Assembly (NCBI GenBank): GCA_964625865.1
Contig: CAZVEV010000236.1
Span: 1 to 9,715, forward strand
Reading direction: 5' to 3'
Source: CAZVEV01 sp964625865
GTDB lineage: Bacteria > Planctomycetota > Phycisphaerae > SM23-33
Length of the DNA stretch: 9,715 bases
Shown here: positions 1 to 5,931 of the stretch, one piece after another
Numbering within the stretch: the first letter of the stretch is position 1
How the letters are laid out: each line of letters starts with the position of its first letter
Made by a program: the position numbers and the translations under genes
The notes under the pieces: generated by a model
The model's input: only the letters and a program-made list of their open reading frames with translations
What the model was told of the DNA's origin: nothing
Database searches by the model: none

Positions 1-34
1 TTTAGGCAGACGTCGAGGCAGCCTTCAACCGCCG
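1..34 (-). ncRNA. Structured 5' leader, copy A (cut by left edge)
   Basis: Start of a leader RNA matching five other copies in the window. Hairpin P1 is at 17-33 (minus strand GGCGG, loop UUGAAGG, CUGCC; one G-U pair replaces G-C of other copies). The sequence then follows the same pattern (CUGCC UAAA) up to the window end. P2, the anti-SD tract and the gene it controls lie to the left, outside the window. It shows that the array continues beyond this segment. Confidence 0.5.
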
Positions 35-39
35 TCCGA

Positions 40-67
40 ATGGTACCGCGCGGCCGAGCCCATACAA
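40..67 (-). promoter_or_regulatory. Promoter of copy A, for a gene left of the window
   Basis: Minus strand -35 TTGTAT (67-62), 16-bp spacer ending CCGCGCGG, and -10 TACCAT (45-40). The other five copies have the same 16-bp spacing and the same GC-rich end of the spacer. The -10 here is the poorest match of the six. The predicted transcript start falls at the foot of hairpin P1. Confidence 0.5.
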
Positions 68-81
68 GCACTGCGCGCAAG

Positions 82-112
82 AAAACGGGGCGAGCCGCCA
101 ACGACCCGCCCC
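82..112 (-). terminator. Rho-independent terminator after the toroid gene
   Basis: Minus strand hairpin 112-87: an 11-bp stem (GGGGCGGGTCG with CGGCTCGCCCC, two G-T pairs), 4-nt loop TTGG, then CGTTTTCTTG. It lies 22 bp past the stop codon at 135 and closes the two-gene unit 2443-135. It is nearly identical to the terminator at 3719-3749. Confidence 0.75.
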
Positions 113-134
113 GGTCACAGGATCGCGACGAGGC

Positions 135-1118
135 CTAGCTTCCTTCCAGCCTCTTCTGCGCTGCGATGACGGCGGCGACGCGTTCGGTGCGGCAGGGCGT
201 GCCGAAGCTGCCGTTCTGTCGCTGGTGGGCGGCGACGGCCTTGAGGCCGTCGGCGAGGATTTCGTCGGCCAGTGGCAGGTCGAAGCGCGCGACGGCGTGG
301 AGGGCCGCGAAGAGCTTCGCCCCTCGCCACTGCCTCTGATCCTTGCTGCCGAGCGGGCTGGTCTGTGACCCGTGCAGAAAGGCCAATGCGGCTTCGGCAT
401 GATCGGTCTGGCGCAGTTTCGGATGAGCGCCAAACGCCCGGACGGCCGGAATCGTGCACGGGAAGCCGCCTCCCGGGTTGCGGCACCAGCCGCCGCTCTG
501 GCGTTGCACGGCCAGCAGGACGTTGAGGGCGGGCTTGAGCCTCTTGTCCGCGTGGAACTCGCTGCGACAGAGGGCCTCGATGATGTAAGACAGAGGCACC
601 AGACCGTAGTCGTAGCAGGAACCGGGCCCGGGCCTGTCGAACGACGAGCGCCGCTCGGTCCGCACCGGCGACTTCGGGCCCAGCAGTGGCTCGAACTGGC
701 GGAAGATGTTCATCTCACAGGCGCCGTCGGTCGGCGCGTAGGCAGCGCTGGTGGATTCGCAGGCGCCGAAGAACCCGCCGAGGTCCCAGGGCGCGGTCAA
801 CGCTCCCGGCCGCACGCGGGCGGCCTTGCGGTAGCCCGGCTGCGCTTCCAGAAGCCCCAGCAGGAACTCGCCGGCCCGCGACATCACCTCGGCCGACAGC
901 TCCGGCGCCACGTCCGCCAGCAGACACACCACGCCCGCGGTCTTCATGGGGCTATCGTCGAAGCTTCCGTTCGGGAGCTGCGATTTCTCGAAGCGTCCGG
1001 CCACCTTGCGTGCGATTGCGTCGTCGCCTTCGCGCGCCAGCCCGAGGGCGCATCTCGCGCGAATGGCGGCTTCATCGTCCTGTCGCATCAGCCATTGGAT
1101 TGGATCGTATTTCAGCAT
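135..1118 (-). CDS. Alpha-toroid protein with QW-type motifs (prenyltransferase/squalene cyclase-like repeat)
   Basis: A 327-residue protein with no signal peptide, so probably cytoplasmic. Three QxxxGxF/W-like motifs are visible: SQLPNGSFDD (46-55), VQRQSGGWCR (204-213) and HQRQNGSFGT (299-308). They are typical of the alpha/alpha-toroid repeat of squalene cyclases and prenyltransferase beta subunits. The catalytic DXDD motif of class II cyclases is not seen, so a terpene cyclase reaction is not supported. The reading frame is open to 1262, but those extra 48 codons overlap the preceding gene out of frame. ATG 1118 is chosen because AAAGGAG lies 8 nt before it. The gene starts 23 bp after the stop of the ankyrin gene with no leader cassette between them, so the two are probably co-transcribed. 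It lacks the 80-residue module of its neighbours. Function unknown. Confidence 0.8.
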   Translation of the reverse strand: MLKYDPIQWLMRQDDEAAIRARCALGLAREGDDAIARKVAGRFEKSQLPNGSFDDSPMKTAGVVCLLADVAPELSAEVMSRAGEFLLGLLEAQPGYRKAARVRPGALTAPWDLGGFFGACESTSAAYAPTDGACEMNIFRQFEPLLGPKSPVRTERRSSFDRPGPGSCYDYGLVPLSYIIEALCRSEFHADKRLKPALNVLLAVQRQSGGWCRNPGGGFPCTIPAVRAFGAHPKLRQTDHAEAALAFLHGSQTSPLGSKDQRQWRGAKLFAALHAVARFDLPLADEILADGLKAVAAHQRQNGSFGTPCRTERVAAVIAAQKRLEGS

Positions 1119-1141
1119 GGTTGGGATCTCCTTTCGGCGGG

Positions 1142-2443
1142 CTACCCTTCCGCCCCGTGGCGGCGGAGGACGGCCTGGACGTCGGCGCTGTCGGCGAACT
1201 GCAACGGCGTGAGGCCGTCGCTGCTGCGGATGTTGACGCTGGCCCCTCTGGCGAGTAGCCACTCAGCCGTTTCGGGTTGCCCTTCGCGGGCGGCCCAGTG
1301 CAGGACCGTCTCGGCGAGAACATCCCCCGAGCCACTGCCGGGCACGGCGGTGATGCCTCCCGGATCGGGCGATGCGTCCTCGCGCAGCAGCAGTTCCAGC
1401 ACCGCACACTGGTGGGCGGTGTCCAGCGCCGGGCCTGTCGCGATCTCGGCCCGGGCCCGCGCCTTATCCTCCTCGCCGTGGCAGCCGTCGAGCATGTGAT
1501 CCAGGGCGTCCGGACAGCCCTTGGTCGCCACGATCGGCGTGAAGCCGGCCGTCCGGAACACCGACGCCCGAAAGGCCTGGCCCCACATCGCGTAGACGGG
1601 CACATCAGCCCAGCCGGTGGCCTGCACTTTGGCGTAGCCGCCTTCTCGCGCCATCGCCACCACTCGGCGGGTCAGCTCCAGGTCCAGCCCGTCGGCCATG
1701 CCTTGGGCATCCACGTACCCGCAACCAATCCACAGGATCTCGTCGGTCCATTCGCGCCGGTGGTTCCGTTCGCCCCAGCCGCCCCAATGCGGGATGGTGA
1801 GCGTCTTGGGGAAGAACCGGATCGTGCCCGCCAGCCCGCCGTCGGTGAACGCCAACAACGCGAACCGGTCGACCTTGCCGGCCAGGCCGCGACCTAGCTC
1901 AAACCACCTCGCTGCCCACAGGTCCCCCTCGGGCGGGGTCACCGGCCCGGTGTCTTCCTGCAGGTTGTACAGCGGCCAGACGTGGCCGGCGTAGGCGCTG
2001 GGCGGGTGGGTCCGTCCCCGTCGTCCCCACAAGGCCCGGCAGGCTTCGTCGTAACGTTCCTCGCCATCGACCATGATCTCCACGGCCGATAGCTGCTGAG
2101 GAGCCAGCCATTCGAACCGATACGCCTGTCCGTTCAGCGTAGCTGTTCCGGCTGCGTCTCCCGCCGCGACCGATGCGCCGTCGCCGGCGCCCTCGACGCC
2201 GGCCACGTGGGCCTTGAGCTTGTCCCAGCTCTCAAAACCGTAGTAGATCGCCAACGCGAAGTAGACGTCGCTGAGCGAGACGTCGGCAGCCAGGATCCCG
2301 GCATCGTCGGCCCCGGCGAGGCGGTTCAGTTGCCTCAGCACCTGGCAGCACGACGGGTCCCCGTTTCGGTGCGCCTTGTGCAGAGACTTCGCCCGCTTCT
2401 TGAGGCTTTCGAGGCTTGGGTGTTCGGGAAGTGAACGCGGCAT
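1142..2443 (-). CDS. N-terminal YGF-SW module + GNAT-like core + ankyrin repeats
   Basis: A 433-residue protein. Residues 1-80 are the shared module of the array (Cys33; YGF 68-70; W73). Residues 108-305 look like a divergent GNAT acetyltransferase fold: a strand at WIGCGYVD (238-245), helix LTRRVVAMAREGGY (257-270) and a closing VFRTAGF (295-301). The usual acetyl-CoA loop Q/RxxGxG/A is not recognisable, so activity is doubtful. Residues 343-431 hold about three ankyrin-like repeats, best seen at VLHWAAREGQPETAEWLLAR (380-399) followed by GASVN (400-404). Ankyrin repeats usually bind proteins. ATG 2443 is chosen because GGAAAGGAAGG precedes it by 6 nt and the MPRSLP start matches the paralogs. 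An in-frame ATG at 2485 lies in the apical loop of the leader hairpin and has no SD. Likely first gene of a two-gene unit with the toroid gene. Confidence 0.85.
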   Translation of the reverse strand: MPRSLPEHPSLESLKKRAKSLHKAHRNGDPSCCQVLRQLNRLAGADDAGILAADVSLSDVYFALAIYYGFESWDKLKAHVAGVEGAGDGASVAAGDAAGTATLNGQAYRFEWLAPQQLSAVEIMVDGEERYDEACRALWGRRGRTHPPSAYAGHVWPLYNLQEDTGPVTPPEGDLWAARWFELGRGLAGKVDRFALLAFTDGGLAGTIRFFPKTLTIPHWGGWGERNHRREWTDEILWIGCGYVDAQGMADGLDLELTRRVVAMAREGGYAKVQATGWADVPVYAMWGQAFRASVFRTAGFTPIVATKGCPDALDHMLDGCHGEEDKARARAEIATGPALDTAHQCAVLELLLREDASPDPGGITAVPGSGSGDVLAETVLHWAAREGQPETAEWLLARGASVNIRSSDGLTPLQFADSADVQAVLRRHGAEG

Positions 2444-2570
2444 GATGCACCTTCCTTTCCGATAACGCCCAGGGCCTGCACGCATGGGCAGAAAAGAAGG
2501 TCACTATTCAATCGTCATGAAGGCGGGCTTGACCCTTTACGCAGACCGGGAGGCGGCCTTCAACCGCCAC
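2444..2570 (-). ncRNA. Structured SD-sequestering leader, copy B
   Basis: About 126-nt 5' UTR of the ankyrin gene. P1: 2568-2552. P2: 2535-2525 (GGGU, loop CAA, GCCC, one G-U pair). Invariant CCUUC: 2523-2519. Anti-SD ACCUUCUUUUCU: 2501-2490, complementary over 12 pairs (two G-U) to GGAAAGGAAGGU at 2460-2449. P4 (GCCCA/UGGGC: 2489-2485 with 2471-2467) caps the anti-SD stem. From 2464 to 2587 it is identical to copy C. Structure and regulatory role are inferred from covariation with the other copies; the ligand or signal is unknown. Confidence 0.6.
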
Positions 2571-2587
2571 CCGAAATCCTACCGCGC
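2464..2587. repeat. 124-bp perfect direct repeat, copy 1
   Basis: Identical base for base to 3565-3688 (offset 1101). It covers most of the leader RNA and the -10 box. Together with the second copy it brackets the SDR gene. The other leader copies are clearly diverged, so this pair is a recent duplication or was homogenised by gene conversion. Confidence 0.9.
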
Positions 2588-2603
2588 AGGACCGAGGATG
2601 CAA
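2576..2603 (-). promoter_or_regulatory. Promoter of the ankyrin/toroid unit (copy B)
   Basis: Minus strand -35 TTGCAT (2603-2598), 16-bp spacer ending TGCGCGG, -10 TAGGAT (2581-2576). Seven bases separate the -10 box from the foot of P1, which places the transcript start at or next to that hairpin. Confidence 0.6.
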
Positions 2604-2616
2604 GCGCCGCGCGAAC

Positions 2617-2634
2617 GAAAGCGGGGCGCGTCCC
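2617..2634 (-). terminator. Weak or decayed terminator after the SDR gene
   Basis: At the place where other cassettes carry a strong terminator, this copy has only GGG-ACGCG-CCC followed by CGCTTTCG. The stem is three pairs and the T tract is interrupted. It begins 4 bp after the SDR stop codon. Read-through from the SDR gene into the ankyrin unit is therefore likely. Confidence 0.25.
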
Positions 2635-2638
2635 TTAC

Positions 2639-3544
2639 TTACGCCGGGTACATCAAGAACCCGCCGCTAGCGTAGATCAGTTGCCCGGTTACCCAGCGCC
2701 CCTGTTCCGACGCAAGGAAGACGATTACGTCGGCCACATCTTCGGGCTGGCCGACACGACCAAGTCGTGTCTGAGCGGCCAATTGCTTCTCACTCTCCGG
2801 CGTGATGGACCCGGTCTGAGTGGCTCCCGGACAGACGATGTTGACCGTGATTCCGTATCTCCCCATTTCTCCCGCAGCCGACTGACTGTAGGAGACAAGG
2901 GCACGCTTGCTGGCCGCATAGCTCACGTTCCAAGAGTGAGCGAACACCGTTGTCAAACTGACGATGCGGCCCCAGCGTGCATCTCGCGCTATGTGCCGCT
3001 CAAGGTATTCCCGCATCATCAGCGCATTGGCGCGAGCATTCACGGCGAAATGGCGATCAATGCCCTCGGCAGTGATGAGGTTGATCTGACCAGAATCGCT
3101 GTTCACCAAAGCCGGATCAAATGTCTCCAGCACGCAGTGGGTGTGATTCTCGATCAGTATGTCCACTGGGCCCAGGTCTTCCTGGCACCGATCGAAAAGC
3201 ATGGCGATGTTTCCGACGTCGGCGAGGTCACACTCGTGGGCGACTGCCGCTCCGCCATGTGAGCGGATCTCTTCAAGGACGACGTTGGGAGATTGCTGCT
3301 GCATCGCATGATGCAATCGGGCCCCAGCGACCCCGGCCTCGCGCGCATCCTCAAGCTCCTCCTGCGAGTATGGACATTCCGGCCGGTAGTAGGTGATGAA
3401 CACCCTGGCGCCCTGGGCTGCGAGCGCCTTCGCCGTTGCAGCTCCGATGCCATGATTTCCCCCGGTTACGAGGGCAGTCTTCCCTTCGAGTTGCGGATCA
3501 ATCACGTCTTCTCTCCTGGCGACAGGGGGAAGTGAGTGAGACAT
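2639..3544 (-). CDS. Short-chain dehydrogenase/reductase (SDR family)
   Basis: A 301-residue classical SDR that reduces or oxidises an unknown substrate with NAD(P)(H). Visible motifs: cofactor loop TGGNHGIG (27-34), CDLAD (105-109) before the adenine pocket, and the catalytic tetrad N169, S196, Y209 and K213 (YAASK 209-213), with the S-Y gap of 13 usual for the family. PG of the substrate loop is at 239-240. The NNAG motif is replaced by ENHTH (132-136), and about 35 extra residues follow strand beta2 (55-95). The closest common annotation would be a 3-oxoacyl-ACP reductase-like oxidoreductase. ATG 3544 is chosen because GAAAGGAAGG precedes it and the first seven residues (MSHSLPP) match the start of the array proteins. 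It is the only array member without the 80-residue module, yet it has the full leader cassette. Confidence 0.92.
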   Translation of the reverse strand: MSHSLPPVARREDVIDPQLEGKTALVTGGNHGIGAATAKALAAQGARVFITYYRPECPYSQEELEDAREAGVAGARLHHAMQQQSPNVVLEEIRSHGGAAVAHECDLADVGNIAMLFDRCQEDLGPVDILIENHTHCVLETFDPALVNSDSGQINLITAEGIDRHFAVNARANALMMREYLERHIARDARWGRIVSLTTVFAHSWNVSYAASKRALVSYSQSAAGEMGRYGITVNIVCPGATQTGSITPESEKQLAAQTRLGRVGQPEDVADVIVFLASEQGRWVTGQLIYASGGFLMYPA

Positions 3545-3671
3545 GGGGCCCCTTCCTTTCGTCCAACGCCCAGGGCCTGCACGCATGGGCAGAAAAGAAG
3601 GTCACTATTCAATCGTCATGAAGGCGGGCTTGACCCTTTACGCAGACCGGGAGGCGGCCTTCAACCGCCAC
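3545..3671 (-). ncRNA. Structured SD-sequestering leader, copy C (SDR gene)
   Basis: 5' UTR of the SDR gene. P1: 3669-3653. P2: 3636-3626 (GGGU-CAA-GCCC). CCUUC: 3624-3620. Anti-SD: 3602-3591. P4: GCCCA 3590-3586 with UGGGC 3572-3568. The SD is GAAAGGAAGG (3560-3551), pairing over 10 bp with the anti-SD. The same RNA architecture stands before an unrelated enzyme, so the leader behaves as a transferable control module. Confidence 0.6.
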
Positions 3672-3688
3672 CCGAAATCCTACCGCGC
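3565..3688. repeat. 124-bp perfect direct repeat, copy 2
   Basis: Identical to 2464-2587. Identity stops in the last bases of the leader 5' to the SD and just upstream of the -10 box, so the promoter -35 regions and SD regions of the two copies differ. Confidence 0.9.
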
Positions 3689-3704
3689 GGCCGAGCCCAT
3701 GCAA
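3677..3704 (-). promoter_or_regulatory. Promoter of the SDR gene (copy C)
   Basis: Minus strand -35 TTGCAT (3704-3699), 16-bp spacer ending CCGCGCGG, -10 TAGGAT (3682-3677). It starts about 15 bp after the T tract of the upstream terminator, so the SDR gene should be transcribed separately. Confidence 0.6.
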
Positions 3705-3718
3705 GCACGGCGCGCAAG

Positions 3719-3749
3719 AAAACGGGGCGAGCCGCGAACGACCCGCCCC
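3719..3749 (-). terminator. Rho-independent terminator after the 641-aa gene
   Basis: Minus strand hairpin 3749-3724: GGGGCGGGTCG, loop TTCG, CGGCTCGCCCC (11 bp, two G-T pairs), then CGTTTTCTTG. It lies 29 bp past the stop codon at 3779. Confidence 0.8.
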
Positions 3750-3778
3750 GGGCTGCTGCATGTCTGGATGCGGCGAGG

Positions 3779-5704
3779 CTACAACGGCTCGACGATCAGG
3801 CTGGCGACGTCGACGGTGCTGCCCCAGCCGGGGCCGATACTGACGGCCGACTTCAGGCCGCTGAAGTCGCCGTCCTGCGTGTAGACCGGCTCGTTGTCGG
3901 CGAACACCCGCATCTGGCCCGTGTCGATTTCCCACACGATGTCGTGCCAGTGGTTCTCGGTGAGGTAGCCCTTGCCGGGCACATGGTGCTCGTTCTCATC
4001 ACCCATGTTGAACATGTCGCCGATGATGAGCAGATTGATGTCGACCTCCCAATTGAAGATCACGAACCCGCACCAATACCGGATGCGGATGTTGGTCGAG
4101 TCGGTCCGCGCCCGAATGCGGATGCGAACGGGCGTGGCGACCTCCTCGGTCGTCATCGCCCAGGTCTCATCGTCGGCCAGGGACGTGAGGCGCACGAAGC
4201 CGCTCTCGTGGCGGATCACGCACGCGCCTTCGCTGACCAGCGGCGGAAGCGGAATGGTCTCGGTGTCCGGTGCCGGCCCGGCCGGCAAGGTCTCTGGCGC
4301 CGGCGCCGGGGCGGGCGCTGCGGCCGGGGGCCGAACGGCGTCTCGGAACAAGGCCGTCAGTGCCCCGAATCGCGGGTCGTCGGCCAAGCTGCCGAAGGCG
4401 TCGTCGAACATCGCCTGAGCTTGCTCGACGTCTGGGACCTGCTCAGCCAGGTATTTGAAGATCGATTGCACCAGACTGCGCGTGTCGCCGTGCGGCACGC
4501 AGGTGCGGTAGGTCCACTGGCCCGACGGCGGCGGCTGAACGGGAAACGCCCGGATCAGTTCGCCGCAGGTGGCCAGCGCGCCGGGCAGGTCGTCGGCCTT
4601 GAAGGCCTGGACCTCGGCCTTGCGGCGCAGGGCGGCGGCCTTGCCGCCGGGGTGATTGACGTCTCGGTAGAGCTCGTCGTAGATCGCCGACGCCCCGGCC
4701 CAGTCGCCCTTGCCGATGCCGGTCGCGTCGCAGCCGGCCTGGGGCGACCAGCACCCCTGGCAAGACGCCTGCGCCCAGCGGGCGTTGACGGCCAGCGTGG
4801 TGTCCGGGTTGTCGTCGATGACGCGCTGGTAGAGCTCGATGGCGCGGTCCCAGCCGTCCGGCTGCAAGGGGCCGTGGTTACATCCACCCCCGGCTGCGGC
4901 CGCGGCCCGCAGCAGGAACTTGTTGCGGTCCGTTTTGGCCTCAGCCCGGTCGGCGCATTGTTGGAGCGTTTCTAGGCAGGCGTGGCGCCCGCCCCCCAGC
5001 GCCGCCAGAACGGTCCGTCCGCGCTCGACGATTCGTGGAATCGCCGTCATGCGGAAGAAACAATTGCGGATGGGCCACTCCACCGAAACGACCTGGATCT
5101 GCTCGACCCGCCGGGCCAGATGAGCCAGGTCCAGGGATCGGTCGGTTGTCCGGTCGCCCACATAGGGGTCGGCAATCTCCACAGCCACTGCGCCACGGGT
5201 CGGGCCGTCCAAGGCCACCACCGCGCCGCCCTGGGCCCAACTGGTGTCGGCCTCGATGGTCAGCGTGCGGCTGTCCTCCCCGATCGTCAGCGTGTCGACG
5301 AAGGCGGCATCATGGCCCTGGGCGACGATGCGGTCGAAGCGACCCGCATCGAGCGTCAGTCGGACGGCCCAGTTCATCTGCTGCTGACTTTCCCACTCCA
5401 GCAGCAAGAAGCGGGCCTCAGCGCCCTCGCCGGCGGCTTCCGGCGCGGCCTCGGCTAGCGACTCGACGTGGTCCTTCATCGCCTTCCAACTGGCGAAGCC
5501 GTAGGTCATCGCCAGTGCGAACTGCACTTCCTTCAGCGGCACGTCGGCGGCGAGGATCTCCTCGTCGGACGCCCCGGCGAAGCGCTTCAAGTGGCGAAGC
5601 GTTTCACACGCGCCAACATCCCGGGCCTGGTGGGCCTTGTGGAGGGCTTTGGCCTCATGACGCAAATGCTTGAGGCTGGGTGAGGGGGGTAAAGACGGAG
5701 TCAT
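3779..5704 (-). CDS. N-terminal YGF-SW module + TPR-like repeats + C-terminal beta-sandwich
   Basis: A 641-residue protein. Residues 1-80 are the shared module (Cys33, YGF 68-70, W73). A beta-rich region spans about 98-225. Helical, TPR-like repeats follow: WDRAIELYQRVIDDNP (285-300), GDWAGASAIYDELY (333-346) and DDLPGALATCGELI (371-384). A Pro/Ala linker (459-488) leads to a C-terminal domain (about 495-641) resembling a concanavalin/LamG-like jelly roll, with WHDIVWEIDTGQMRVFAD at 586-603. Such domains usually bind glycans or proteins outside the cytoplasm, but no signal peptide is visible. Cysteines 315, 318 and 325 cluster in the repeat region. ATG 5704 is chosen because GGAAGGAAGG lies 5-6 nt before it and MTPSLPP aligns with the paralogs. 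A GTG at 5740, in frame, lies in the leader hairpin. It has its own promoter and terminator. Molecular role unknown. Confidence 0.85.
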   Translation of the reverse strand: MTPSLPPSPSLKHLRHEAKALHKAHQARDVGACETLRHLKRFAGASDEEILAADVPLKEVQFALAMTYGFASWKAMKDHVESLAEAAPEAAGEGAEARFLLLEWESQQQMNWAVRLTLDAGRFDRIVAQGHDAAFVDTLTIGEDSRTLTIEADTSWAQGGAVVALDGPTRGAVAVEIADPYVGDRTTDRSLDLAHLARRVEQIQVVSVEWPIRNCFFRMTAIPRIVERGRTVLAALGGGRHACLETLQQCADRAEAKTDRNKFLLRAAAAAGGGCNHGPLQPDGWDRAIELYQRVIDDNPDTTLAVNARWAQASCQGCWSPQAGCDATGIGKGDWAGASAIYDELYRDVNHPGGKAAALRRKAEVQAFKADDLPGALATCGELIRAFPVQPPPSGQWTYRTCVPHGDTRSLVQSIFKYLAEQVPDVEQAQAMFDDAFGSLADDPRFGALTALFRDAVRPPAAAPAPAPAPETLPAGPAPDTETIPLPPLVSEGACVIRHESGFVRLTSLADDETWAMTTEEVATPVRIRIRARTDSTNIRIRYWCGFVIFNWEVDINLLIIGDMFNMGDENEHHVPGKGYLTENHWHDIVWEIDTGQMRVFADNEPVYTQDGDFSGLKSAVSIGPGWGSTVDVASLIVEPL

Positions 5705-5831
5705 GGTGCACCTTCCTTCCTCAGCGCCCGGGGCCCGCACACTCAGGCAGAAAAGAAGGTCGTATCGTCAATGCGATGGGAAGGTGACCTAAGGTCTTGC
5801 CGCGGACCGGGAGGCGGCCTTCAACCGCCAG
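5705..5831 (-). ncRNA. Structured SD-sequestering leader, copy D
   Basis: 5' UTR of the 641-aa gene. P1: 5829-5813. P2: 5796-5786, GACC-UUA-GGUC, which differs from copies B and C in sequence but keeps all four pairs. CCUUC: 5784-5780. Anti-SD ACCUUCUUUUCU: 5760-5749, facing AGGAAGGAAGGU at 5721-5710. P4: GCCUG (5748-5744) with CGGGC (5730-5726), a compensatory A-U to G-C change plus a G-U pair relative to copies B and C. Confidence 0.6.
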
Positions 5832-5835
5832 CACG

Positions 5836-5863
5836 ATGATACCGCGCGGGGGTGACGACGCAA
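5836..5863 (-). promoter_or_regulatory. Promoter of the 641-aa gene (copy D)
   Basis: Minus strand -35 TTGCGT (5863-5858), 16-bp spacer ending CCGCGCGG, -10 TATCAT (5841-5836). Six bases separate it from P1. Confidence 0.65.
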
Positions 5864-5878
5864 GCGAGCGGCGCAAAG

Positions 5879-5910
5879 AAAACGCGACGGAGCCGGCAAG
5901 CTCCGCCGCG
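5879..5910 (-). terminator. Rho-independent terminator after the 440-aa gene
   Basis: Minus strand hairpin 5910-5883: CGCGGCGGAGC, 6-nt loop, GCTCCGTCGCG (11 bp, one G-T pair), then TTTTCTTTG. Its stem sequence is unrelated to the terminators at 82 and 3719, so position and fold are kept rather than sequence. It is 21 bp past the stop at 5932. Confidence 0.8.
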
Positions 5911-5931
5911 TGAGGTGCAGGATGGCGTGGC

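Noticed and set aside
135..1118. Toroid gene as a squalene or terpene cyclase
   Set aside because: QW-like motifs are present but no DXDD or DDXXD catalytic motif is visible, and the protein is about half the length of squalene-hopene cyclases.
372..1499. Plus-strand open frame of 375 codons
   Set aside because: It covers the opposite strand of two minus-strand genes with clear motifs (QW repeats, ankyrin). No SD is seen at its start.
2444..2485. Upstream in-frame starts (ATG 2485, ATG 3586, GTG 5740) giving 12-14 extra residues such as MRAGPGR
   Set aside because: These codons lie in the apical loop of the leader hairpin, have no SD before them, and the extra residues are not kept in copy E. 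The start just after GGAAGG is shared by all paralogs.
3536..4975. Plus-strand open frame of 479 codons
   Set aside because: It is a GC-rich shadow of the 641-aa gene and crosses the SDR leader, its promoter and a terminator. No family features are seen and no matching paralog frame exists.
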